Positions 20,961-37,903 of a DNA stretch of 64,000 nucleotides are shown here, one piece after another; within the stretch, counting starts at the first letter, position 1; each line of letters opens with the position of its first letter. Origin of the DNA: Amaranthus tricolor (lineage: Eukaryota > Streptophyta > Magnoliopsida > Caryophyllales > Amaranthaceae); NCBI RefSeq assembly GCF_026212465.1, contig NC_080058.1, positions 20,569,528 to 20,633,527 of the forward strand, in the 5' to 3' direction. A program made the position numbers and the translations under genes. The notes beneath the pieces are model-generated. The model was not told the DNA's origin. It did not search any database and saw nothing but the letters and a program-made list of their open reading frames with translations.

Positions 20961-23280
20961 ATGGCATCATTTCGTGTCACTATAGTATATTTTTGGAATG
21001 GTTCTATTCGAGAAAGTAGTGGCAAAGTTCATTATGTTGGGGGTAGACGTAGGTTGTTTGCATGCAACTCGAACATGGATTTGAATGAGTTTAAACATTT
21101 TATATGTTCTAAGATTGGATTTGACTCCACTAGAAGTACCATAAATATAAGCTTTAAATATGACATGAGGGGAGAATTGCTAGCTTTTCTGGTTGAGGAT
21201 GATGAGGCTATAGATGCTATGTGGGAGCATTCAAAGTCTACCCAAATACCCTCTTTGGAGTTATACGTAGAAGAAGTACCCTTAGGAATCTAGGTGCTTC
21301 TAATCCTTCTCCTACGCCTATGCCCATATCAACTCAAGAAACTCAAAATCCCTTTGTTCCTTCTCCATCTTGTACTCCTTCCCAACCCCCTCTGAATCAA
21401 GTTTCAAGTGATGCAGTGGTTAACTTAGGAGAAAGTGATGAGATGGGACCTTGGGATGATGGTAATGAGAGTAATAAGCTCATTAACGATCCTTCTGAGG
21501 ATGATGTGGATGTCAATGAGGATGCCCTAGCAAATGACATGACCTTAGGTAACATTCCTATAATTGTTGCTCCTACACCCTATGCTCTATGTCCACCCCT
21601 AGACGAGTATGAGGAGGACAACTCCTGGAGGACTTAGGCTTGTGATTCCACTTACACCGAAGAAGGGGAGTTGGAGAGGGGTATGATGTTCGATAGTAAG
21701 GAAGCTTTGTTGGACGCTATAAAAGTGTATCATATTCGTAGAAATGTGGAGTATAGAACGAAGACTTCAAACCAAACCGTCCTTACCTTGAAGTGTAAGT
21801 GGGGCTGTTCCTGGAGACTTAGGGCTACGCTCGATTCATATTCATCTTCATGGCGTATTGTTACGTACAATGGTAAGCATGGGTATTGTGTTTTGGGTAG
21901 TGACACTGTCTCTGCTGGACACATTCACTTGACATCTTCTGTTATTAACAATGTGATTAGAAACTGTGTTTTCAAAGACCCATCAATTAAGTTATCTGTC
22001 GTTGGGCAGATGGTTAAAGATCGTTTTGGTATAGAAGTGAATTATAAGAGAGCGTGGTGTGCTAAGCAACAAGCCTTGTTGTCCATATATGGAACTTGGG
22101 AAGGTTCTTACTCTCTCCTTCCACGCTTTTAAAAAGCTTTGCAATTTTCTAACCCGGGCTTAGAAGGTTAGTGGTTTTTTAAGGAAGACAATGACGTGGG
22201 TGTATATGTGTGACCTAATATTAGAACCTTCCAACGTGTCTTTTGGGCTTTTAAACCTTGCATTGAGGGCTTTAATCATTGTAAACCTGTTATCGCCATT
22301 GGCGGCACACACTTGTATGGTAAGTATTGTCATACCTTATTGACTGCCATTACCCAAGATGGTGATAAGGGAATCTTTCCATTAGCGTTTTCCTTGGTTG
22401 AGAAGGAGTGTATAGGTGCATGGTCGTGGTTCATGGCTTGTATTCGTAAGCATGTCACATAGAGGATGGGTTTATGCGTTACTTCTGACAGACACGCGGG
22501 TATTTTAGCAACCATGGAAGAGCGGGAGTGGCAACCACCTTATACCTATCATAGGTTTTGCTTATGTCACTTGCTTAGCAATTTTAATCGTGCTATGGGT
22601 AATGCTCAACTAAAGAAGTTGTTTGGTAGAACTACTGAGCAAAGACAATAAGCTAAGTTAATGAATGGCTTGAAGGCAATCGGGACTGCAAAACGAGAGG
22701 CAATTTTCTGAATTGATGACATAGGTGAGATGTCTAAGTAGTCGTGCGATGATGGAGGTCATAGGTATGGCGTTACTAACACGAACTTTGCTGAAGTTTT
22801 CAACTATGTGATGAAGGGTGTACGTTTCTTACCTTTGAAAACACTAGTTGAATTCACCTTCTATCGGGTAAACGATTATTTTGTTCAAAGACGTGAACGT
22901 GCTAGTGCATGGTTACTTGTAGGACACATGTACACATCGCATGCCACCAAGATTATCAATAGAAAGATCGAGAAGGCAAACTTTCATGAGATTATCGCAT
23001 TTGACTATAGAAGAGGTGCTTTCGAAGTTAAGACTGGGCGGGGAAATAGAGGATCGTCCAAGGGGGGTAAGATTCAAAATGTGGACTTGAATAAAAGGAA
23101 GTGCACATGTAACAAACAGGAGATATACCACATAACGTTTTCACAACTACTTGATGTTTGCATCAAACGACACCTTTCATATGAGTGTTTTGTGGATCCG
23201 TACTATACTTCTCAAAGTTATGCAAGTACATATGAACCTTGCTTCATGCCAATGATCGATAAGAGGTCATGGGTGATCGA
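20961..23280 (+). pseudogene. MULE transposase (PB1-like, MuDR and MULE domains), inactivated
   Basis: The first 110 residues (20961-21293) resemble a PB1-like module. After a frameshift, an acidic linker runs to a stop at 21635. The MuDR-type region follows (MMFDSKEALLDAIKVYHI; CKWGCSWRLRA). The catalytic core has IGGTHLYGKY where the family has I(D)GTHL-GKY, so the first catalytic Asp is Gly. TSDRHAGI keeps the second Asp. A CLCHL motif follows. The SWIM-like zinc region is degenerate (CTCNKQEIYH). At least six in-frame stops occur, several replacing Trp or Gln codons. The family cuts and pastes DNA in the nucleus; this copy cannot. The last 226-residue open stretch (22808-23488) runs directly from transposase into the mobile domain. 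Confidence 0.87.
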
Positions 23281-24761
23281 CGAGAGGATCATCCCGTACC
23301 TTAAGCGCACGAGGTTATATGACTTTCACCTCATTGCGTTCGGTAGAGTTGACCGTGCTATTATCACAACACTAGTAGAGAGATGGCGTCAGAAGACGCA
23401 CACCTTTCATCTTCCTCTCCTTGAGGCTACCATCACACTTCTTGATGTAAGCTTACTAACACGCTTCCCATCGAGGAACGTGCCGTGACTACCGCTGGAC
23501 GCCAGCTATCAAGCTACTATGACATGGTTCACCGTATCTTGGGAGAGCGCCCTCCAGCGGATATCATTTGGGGGAGCGGTTTGCGATGTACATGGTTGGT
23601 TCAGACCTTCTCACAGCTCCCCGAAGGTGCTGATGAGGGCACCATTTTGAGGTGCGCCAAGGCGTATCTCTTATATTTTATAGGAGTTGTCTTGTTTGCT
23701 GATAAAACAAACAACCAAGTTCAGCTCCTACATTTGACGTTACTAGATGACCCCTGGGAGCGCATTGCCGAGTATAGCTGGGGTTCCGCGACCCTAGGGT
23801 ATTTGTACAGGAGATTGCAGGACCATTAACCATATTACAGGTAATAATAATAACATTTAATTCTAATTTATATTTGGTAAATTACATAATAAATACATTT
23901 GTAATTGTTAGTTGTGGGCGTGGGAGCATATTCTGATCGGCCAACCTTACAGAAGTGTTGGTCGTGGTGAAGCTGCTCCTCCGCAACAATCCCCACCAGA
24001 TGTTGCATATGGATCATGGTGGAATTTTGCGCTCCGAACGCGCAAACATACATGGACCGATCTAGGATTATACCGGGATCAGTTAGACCTGCTGCGACCC
24101 AACCAGGTAGAGATTTCAGTACTCATTAGCATCATTGCAATTTAATTAATACATCGTTTACATTTTCATAACATATATTATAGTTTTTGTGGGACCCGTA
24201 CCCTGTCGAAGCCTACGTACTTGTGCCCGAGCACTCGGGGATTCAGTCAAGTGCGTGGAGGACTTTTATGCCACTCATATGCTTCGAAATTGTCGAAGTA
24301 CATCTACCAGAGCGCGTACTGCGCCAATATGGGTTGGTACAGAACATTCCACCACCTTGCGACACTGAACCCGAGTTGCACCTTATTTCGCGCAAGAATC
24401 AGGGTACGGCGAATTGGACGGAGATCAACGGGCGCCACATCGCTCGTTGAGATCAGAGATTGGAACTGCTGGCCCAAGGTGTGCCAATCGATGTTGTTGG
24501 CACACCTACTATACCTGACTACATGTCGTAGTTATTTTCCATCACTCGCCGATGGATGACACCACGTGGCATCATTGCAGCGGCACATTATGCTCCTGCT
24601 GCGCCTACGATTATCCAATTTGTAAGTCTTCATTTGCATTTAAATGATGAAGTTGCCAATTACATAATATAATATTACTTTAACTAACTATTAATTGCAG
24701 GCACAAGGTGCGGCAGCCGTCATCTGGTCCAGCCATGAGGAGCCGATACGGGAGATTGCAC

Positions 24762-25865
<1,104 letters not shown>

Positions 25866-25867
<2 letters not shown>

Positions 25868-25901
25868 GTTCTACCCAAAGGCCCTTTCGTCGTACCCAAA
25901 G
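25866..25901 (+). repeat. 36-bp templated filler at the duplication junction
   Basis: The segment containing CCCAAAGGCCCTTTCGTCGT lies between the two duplicated copies. It matches 27338-27373, outside the MULE's right end, with two mismatches over 36 bp. Confidence 0.9.
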
Positions 25902-26558
25902 GCATGCTCCTCGAGATGCAGTTCGAGCACTTTATCACGGAAGTCGCTGCGGAGTCATCACTGGCTACCGCCGATGTGCACGTCTCATCTCCTCCTTATG
26001 ACGTTCATTTGGAGGAGATGGACTTGTCATACCCCGGAGACGTAGCGGGGAACTCGCAGGATGGGCCATCCCAGCCATCACAGTACCAGTTCCCTCCGCT
26101 ACCAGAGCGACACGTGAACGCCTCTTACTACCTTAGGAGGCGTAGGAGACCAACTCAGTTAGATACGGTAGAAGAGGGGGATAAGCGTTAGCGTTAGGTT
26201 TTTGTGTATTTTGATTGACTATGTATATATATGTTTATTTAGTTGTATATTTCAAACATTTGTATATATTTAGTTGTGTTTATATATATATATATATATG
26301 ATTATTTAGTTTATCATAATCTCCAAGCTTTAACTTACGAATGCTTGGACTTTTGGCGATGAATCATCCCCCTAGAACATACATTGACTTGTAAAAACTT
26401 ATGTTGATTTCTCTATTGCAAATATATCAAACAGAAATGACTCAATAATTAGGGAAAATGATGCCAAAAATTCAACATAAATGCATTAATAACGATTACA
26501 AATACATAGCTTATTCATGACTTACAAGCATTACAACCTAGGGTTCCTTCTTAAACTT
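25899..26558 (+). repeat. Tandem duplication inside the MULE, copy 2 (short TA array)
   Basis: Repeats the last PMD exon. Codon 25919-25921 is CAG where copy 1 has TAG. The 3' sequence also repeats, but the TA array is only about 20 bp (26280-26299). Its open tail encodes LEEMDLSYPGDVAGNS as in copy 1. Confidence 0.93.
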
Positions 26559-26991
26559 TTTCAATATCTTATCGGTTTCTTCACTCCTACGCGCCTTATA
26601 AATTGCTTCCCTTTTCAAGTTAGTATCTCGTTTCTAAGCTCCTCATTCTCTTTGTCGAGCCTAATAATTTTCAACTTCATGACCACAATGACAATGCTAT
26701 TCCATTGAATGAAGCTTTTAGATATATTAATGAAAAAGCATAAAGACTTTAATTAGAAGCATTAAGTAAATTCAATAGTAACATTAAAAAAATCAACAAT
26801 AATTCAATTCAATAATAACAATAGGGAATTAATCTAATTTATAGAAAATTACTTTAACTTAGGATTATAAAATGGTGAATATGAATGAATGAATTGAGTT
26901 ATAAGGTTTTTGTATTTATAGAAGATTGATTTAACGACTAGTTTGACAATATAACGGCTAGTTTGAACAAGTCAAAAAAAGTCAAAGAACT

Positions 26992-27173
26992 GTTCGCACT
27001 TAGTAAGTGCGAACAGAGGAAAACCTGGTCAAGCAACTGTTCGTAGTTAGTGTCTGTGAATAGGGGGTTGACCCTATTTGACCAGGTTTAACTCTGTTCG
27101 CACTTAGTAAGTGCGAACAACTTTTTGCCTTTTTTGACCAGTTTGCTGCTGTTCGCAGGTAGTAACTGCGAAC
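26992..27173. repeat. Subterminal palindromes, right end of the MULE
   Basis: 23-bp dyads lie at 26992-27014 and 27096-27118 (arm GTTCGCACTTA) and at 27151-27173 (arm GTTCGCAGGTA, one mismatch). A decayed copy lies at 27039-27061. Spacing is 47-57 bp. Confidence 0.9.
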
Positions 27174-27284
27174 AGCACTGAACCTGAGCTTTGGGACTAG
27201 AGGCGCTTACATTTGGAAATAAGTTAAGTTTACTCTCATTCTATGTTTTTTTTTAATAATTTGTCTTATCCATTTCAATTTTTC

Positions 27285-27294
27285 TAGTTGCATC
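27285..27294. repeat. 10-bp target-site duplication TAGTTGCATC (right)
   Basis: Exact match to 20081-20090. Confidence 0.9.
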
Positions 27295-28029
27295 ACTACA
27301 CTTCTTTAGCCTTTGTACAATTACATACTAAAGCAAATTGTTTTACCCAAAGGCCCTTTCGTCGTATCCAAAGCTTGTGCATCATTACAAGCATGTAAGA
27401 GGCAAATATTAGAAGCAAAAACACATTGCTGCCAAATTCATCCAAGAACAAACACTAGAATCCTTCAAAGTTTCAAATACTAAAATACCTTCCTTTCTCA
27501 TCAAATCTTCTCCAAAAATCCATCAAAACTTATGAATATTTATTTTTAGACACTCATATCTTTCATAAAACACTTCATTTTAAGATTTTTTCTTAGACAC
27601 CAAACTTGAAGAAGTCTATGAAAAATAGAGTAAGTTATGTTCATTTCATTATTTCTCTAGTTTTGTTAAACTTGTTCATGTAAAATTCTTTTTACTAGAA
27701 ATCTTTCTATAAAGATTAATATTGAATTGGTATTTTATTACTAAAAACTAAGAAAAATAATCTCTTAAAAAGCCTTTAAAATTTTGATATTAAGAAGGAA
27801 AAATAAGACATTTTTCTTCCATCCACTTACCATCTTTCTTTTTTGTTCCTATCCTAAAATCTCAAGTTGTGTGTCTTATTCAAGAAGTGTTGTTCAACAC
27901 ACATTCATCTCCAAAGTAATAAAATATCAAAGGGTAAGTAAATCTAACAATCTTTATTTTTAAATGAAAAGTCATTAAGTTATATAGAAAGATCCGAAAA
28001 TAATGTTATTTTTAAGTTCTCTAAAAATG
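27295..28029. other. Unannotated AT-rich DNA
   Basis: No gene. It includes the 36-bp segment (27338-27373) that was copied into the MULE duplication junction. Confidence 0.4.
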
Positions 28030-28104
28030 TGTAACACCCTTGAATTTCCAACCCCTTAAACGAAACCAAAATCGTAAAGGACAGGAGGAAATTCGGGTGT
28101 TACA
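28030..28104. repeat. 75-bp block bounded by inverted TGTAACACCC / GGGTGTTACA
   Basis: TGTAACACCC at 28030-28039 and its exact complement at 28095-28104. TGTAACACCC is a common start of plant gypsy LTRs. The same decamer closes the LTR-like block ending at 36056. Confidence 0.75.
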
Positions 28105-33700
<5,596 letters not shown>

Positions 33701-33879
33701 AGACACGTATGATATCAACTTAACTAAGGGCGTTAACAGACTACCTGATGCCTCATGTTAAAGCATGGCTTTACGACGCTTGTCTACCTTAAAGTATGTG
33801 TGATCATAGTATATCCTTGGGATTTTTAACTCCATGAGGTAACTCAACTTAGGCATAATCTTTTTATATAGGAAAACCC

Positions 33880-34332
33880 TAGAGGTTCGCAAGACCCACG
33901 AGGCACTTCTCACTAGTATAAACTATTCTATCAATGAAGACCTTGGGGTTTGCAAGACCCATGACTATCTCAACTATAAACCTTCTATCAATCAATAAAC
34001 TTTCTTTCAATGAGAACTTGGGGATTGCAAGATCCATCGGTAACTCAAATATACTCTTGCTATCGATGAGAACCATGGGGTTTGCAAGACCCACCGATAA
34101 CTCAAATATACACTTTCCGTCAATGAGAATCATGGGGTTTGCAAGACCCACCGGTAACTCACATATACTCTTGCTATCGATGACAACCATGGGTTTGCAA
34201 GACTTACCGGTAACTCACATATACTCTTGCTATCAACCATGGGGTTTGCAAGACCCACCGGTAACTCACATATACTCTTGCTATCAATGAGAACCATGGG
34301 GTTTGCAAGACCCACCGATAACTCACATATAA
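33880..34332 (+). repeat. 57-bp minisatellite, about eight units
   Basis: The unit core is ATGGGGTTTGCAAGACCCAC, then GGTAACTCA-ATATA. The 57-bp period (19 codons) keeps frames open on both strands, which explains the repetitive ORFs there. One unit near 34200-34240 is shortened. Confidence 0.92.
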
Positions 34333-36056
34333 ACTTAAATTTATCTATAAAGGAATCATTCTGACTCCAAGTAAACATAATGTAATTTTATGAATGAGGA
34401 ATTGTGCTCAACTTCTAATGATGCCTTAATTCTATGGGTCTATACCATTCTAAGTTCAAGAGACACGCCATTAATAGCTATTCATGTATAAGGCTTACTC
34501 TAGTACTTCATATTTTTAATACAATGCATAAAGTCGCAAATATTGATCATACTTTGAAACATGAGCATATAAAAGTTAGTTACCGCGTCTACATATCTGT
34601 AAGCGTCCCTGCACGACAAAAATCACAATAATCACCCAACTAAGGTTCTACCTTCTTGTTATGAACTGGGAACCTATACAAGTTTGGAATAGAACTAATA
34701 AGCCTATTTGTCTCCACTTAAGAGCATCTAAATGCTAAAACAAGCTATCATTCACCCATTGAAAGTAACTTCCACTTATTCTAATGCATACTAAACCAAT
34801 TCACATTACTCAATTTATACTTGTTCATATGTTATGACATTAACTCAACAATCACATAAGCTTTCGCATCCACTAAACCAACAATCAAGTAAGTTTTCAC
34901 AACAATAAAGCGTAATTTATGACGATTTCTTTAAACCAATGAGACTCAAAGTATAAGGCCACATCACCATGAAATGTCCTAGACTACTAACACTTGTATA
35001 ACAACATCATCAATACTAGCAACTTATAATGATATTGATGTTAGTGATAACCTCAAGTTGTGATATAATTTACTACAATGTACAAGATTTTTCACAATGT
35101 AAAGGAGCATGAAAAGGAACATTTTCTCCAATAATTTGCAACAATAATAGCAATAATAATTTCTTTTTATTTCAACAATGTCAATGAAATCTATAATGTC
35201 TGACAAAACTCCCACATTACACACAAATAAAGTTCATGTAGTAAAACACCACCAAAATTAACACACAACCATAATTTCTAATCACACTCCAAACCCTAAA
35301 TCATAAATATGTTCAATTCATCAATCAAAGTCTTACCCACAAAAAGATCCAATGAAAATATCACAAAATCAACATCACACTCATAAACTTTATAAAACTT
35401 TAATTGAAAACAAGAAGAATTAAATGGAAGAAGAGGAGGTGTCTTACAAAGGTAAAACTAGCAAGAGGTGAAGAGGTAAGTGAAGGTTGTGGTGGTGGTG
35501 GCACGGGACCAAACTGGCAGGAGAGAGGGCCCAAAACAGGCCACTATGACTGGCTGCACGAGCAACAACTAGAGCACACGGCTGCTGCTGCCGTGACTGT
35601 TTGTGGGAGATGGAAGGGTGGTCTGTGCAGCGATGGCTGTTTGTGAGAGTGGTGATGCCGCCTGCTGCTGGGACTGGTGTGAGGGAGGAGCCGTGAGGAA
35701 GAGAGGGGAACTTGGGAAGAGAGAGAGAGAGGCGTATGATTCTCCAAGTGAGGCAAGGAGTGATTTTTGACTTAAAACCCTAACTCCTCTTTTATTAGTA
35801 TAACCCTTTAGTCAAGCCCAACTAAGAAACCCATATTTGTTTTGTTCATAGATTTTTAATTCAATAATAAATTAATTCAAAACTCTTTATTTTAGAAATC
35901 GCAAATCTATTTTTTTAATATAAATGTTAATATTTAAATTCGTATATGAAAGAAATTTTTTAAAACTAATAAAAAAATTAAGTTTAATATAGTATAAAAT
36001 CTCCAAAAGTCATTTAAATATTAAATAATGACGTCATAAAATCTCGGGGTGTTACA
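34333..36056 (-). repeat. LTR-like sequence of a Ty3/gypsy element (minus orientation), left boundary unknown
   Basis: On the minus strand the block starts TGTAACACCCCGAGATTTTA right after a purine tract (AAGGGGTTAGTC, 36057-36070). This is how a gypsy 3' LTR begins. Further in are AAAAGAGGAGTTAGGGTTTT and a C/T-rich leader (about 35460-35760). The low-coordinate end could not be found, and the block may continue into the 57-bp minisatellite. Confidence 0.55.
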
Positions 36057-36412
36057 GACTAACCCCTTAAAAGAAGTTTCGTCCCCGAAACTGGAGTAAC
36101 CGAGGTACTAATCATGAAAATTTGTATTTCTATTTACTCAAGAAGGTGTTCTAACCATTTTAAGTCAAAGAATCGTCTCAAAGATCATGACTTTATTAAT
36201 ACTATTAAGAAAAAGGATACTCAATTTATCAAAATATTCATACTTATTTCATTTTGAGTGTTTATAATCACCTAAATTGACTCAAACAACTAATTGAAAG
36301 CATGCAAACATCACACAATCGACTCAGATAATCAATCAAAAGCATATAAAATTTTAAATAAGCTCGTATCATAGACTAAATAAATGCGTGAAAACGCGCA
36401 AAATTCTATCGC
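36057..36412 (-). mobile_element. Gypsy 3'-end fragment with PPT
   Basis: The minus strand reads CAGTTTCGGGGACGAAACTT, then CTTTTAAGGGGTTAGTC, up to the LTR start at 36056. It resembles the pol tail and polypurine tract of plant chromovirus elements. The segment itself starts TGCGATAGAATTTTGCGCG at 36413, which looks like another LTR start. Confidence 0.5.
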
Positions 36413-36545
36413 ATTCTACCCCCTTAAAATTAAGTTACGACCCCGTAACTCGAGTAACCTCAACAATAGGACAATCCGAATTTCTTTGTGACCTCATAAG
36501 GTCCTATAAATTTCGAGCTTGACTTGTTTTTACTAACAATTTTCA
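36413..36545 (-). pseudogene. Remnant of gypsy integrase C-terminus and second PPT
   Basis: The minus strand encodes KFIGPYEVTKKFG, resembling the conserved LSP-(F/Y)IGPFEI-IG segment near the end of gypsy integrase. It is followed by GAGTTACGGGGTCGTAACTT and AATTTTAAGGGGGTAGAA. The rest of pol is missing. This is a short match, so confidence is moderate. Confidence 0.5.
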
Positions 36546-37192
36546 TTACAGCTTTCATTTAGTGAAACCCTCAATAGTAATATCCCATAGTGAATGCATT
36601 ATAACCTGTAGTAAACCATCTTTCAAGCTTATACATCACAATCCCTTTTTCATTCACTTATTTATCTCATAGAACAATCGACTCGATAGAACGTTTGCTT
36701 GATTCACTTTACTTTAATCTACTCACTTTAAAGATCATATATGAAAAGGTTGGACAATAGTATGATCTCAAAATAATAAATATCTCAAAGAATCTTAGAG
36801 CGAGGAAGGTCATACTTGAACATTTAAGTTAAATATTATTAAGCAAGGGAGTTCACTAGGGTGACACTAGTCTTATCGAGAGACCTTATTCATAAAAGCC
36901 GGTACGTTTGTGTGACTACAATGTAATATGTTGAATTTGGATGATTGAACAACGTAAGATATCATAGTTACTACATGGAAGAGCGTAGTATTGTTAGGAC
37001 TTGTAGAGAAAGTTTAGTCCAATTACAATAACCCAAAAAAAAACTAATTTACTTCCAAACAAGTTTTAAGAGAACTACTCAAATGTTTTACAAAGGCATG
37101 GATGAAGTTCATGGAGTAAGGATAGCAAAAAACTATTTTCAAAGTAGAATTTAACAACCATTGTCAACCAGTAGCTGGACAAACATTATAAA
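36546..37192. other. Unannotated flank
   Basis: No gene seen. Probably further decayed gypsy sequence. It ends at the target-site duplication of the copia element. Confidence 0.35.
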
Positions 37193-37197
37193 CTTGT
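37193..37197. repeat. Target-site duplication CTTGT (left)
   Basis: Abuts the left LTR and is repeated at 46377-46381. Confidence 0.88.
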
Positions 37198-37706
37198 TGT
37201 AGAAATGCTAATAGATGATCGAATGCAACAAGAGAGGGGGGGGGGGGGGGGGGGGGGGGGGTATTAAGTTTAAGATTTTTGCCTCTAATTTTTGCGGAAT
37301 TATAATAAAATAAAACATAAACTTAAAATGAAAAAGATAAAAGGAGACAACGATTTTACGTGGAAACTTTCTTGGCCTAATAAGAAGGAAAAACTACGAC
37401 CCCCCGGGATTTCAAAGTTCTCACTATGTTTTAGGCAATCAATTACAATCAGATAAAACAATTTGCTTCACTTGAAGCTTCTCTACTCTAGGCCTACTTC
37501 TCTTTCTCTTCTCTTTCTCCTTCTCTTTCTCTTCTCACGCTTCTCTTGAAGCTTCTCTATTCCCCTAGACTTCCCTTAAGTCTAGTTACAACAATACACA
37601 CAAATACCCTTACACGACCAAATTCTCAAGAGGATAAAAATTAAATAATTGCTTTAAGAACAATATAATAAATTAATTGGCATTGGAAAACTGAAAATAT
37701 TTTTTT
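37198..37706 (-). repeat. 3' LTR, truncated (U3, TATA and PPT deleted)
   Basis: Matches 45193-45695 of the intact LTR, then breaks at about 37706 into 3'-UTR sequence (AGAGCATACTAGAGATTAAA). The same UTR sequence is seen in the second copy on the plus strand near 62490-62515. About 675 bp of the LTR plus the PPT are missing. Confidence 0.88.
37236..37261 (+). repeat. Run of 26 G
   Basis: Occupies the place where the other LTR has the ordinary sequence GGGGAAATGAATTGTTGTG. See findings on a possible assembly artefact. Confidence 0.95.
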
Positions 37707-37903
37707 AGAGCATACTAGAGATTAAAGCAACTGTAAATAACTTAGCAAATCAACTCGTTACAATATAATTTAACAAGAAAGAAATTGTAGCAGTTGTTCA
37801 ACAAAACAAATACAATTTTGTACCTCATATGGTACAAAACCAAAAGTGAAATTGTTTGATAAATGTTAGAGCCAACAAATCATTAAAAACATGGGAAGAG
37901 GAA

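Noticed and set aside
33879..34378. Repetitive proteins on both strands
   Set aside because: The 57-bp minisatellite period is a multiple of three, which keeps frames open without coding.
35404..35756. ORFs with Gly- or Ser/His-rich sequence
   Set aside because: They lie in a C/T-rich LTR leader-like region. No family match.
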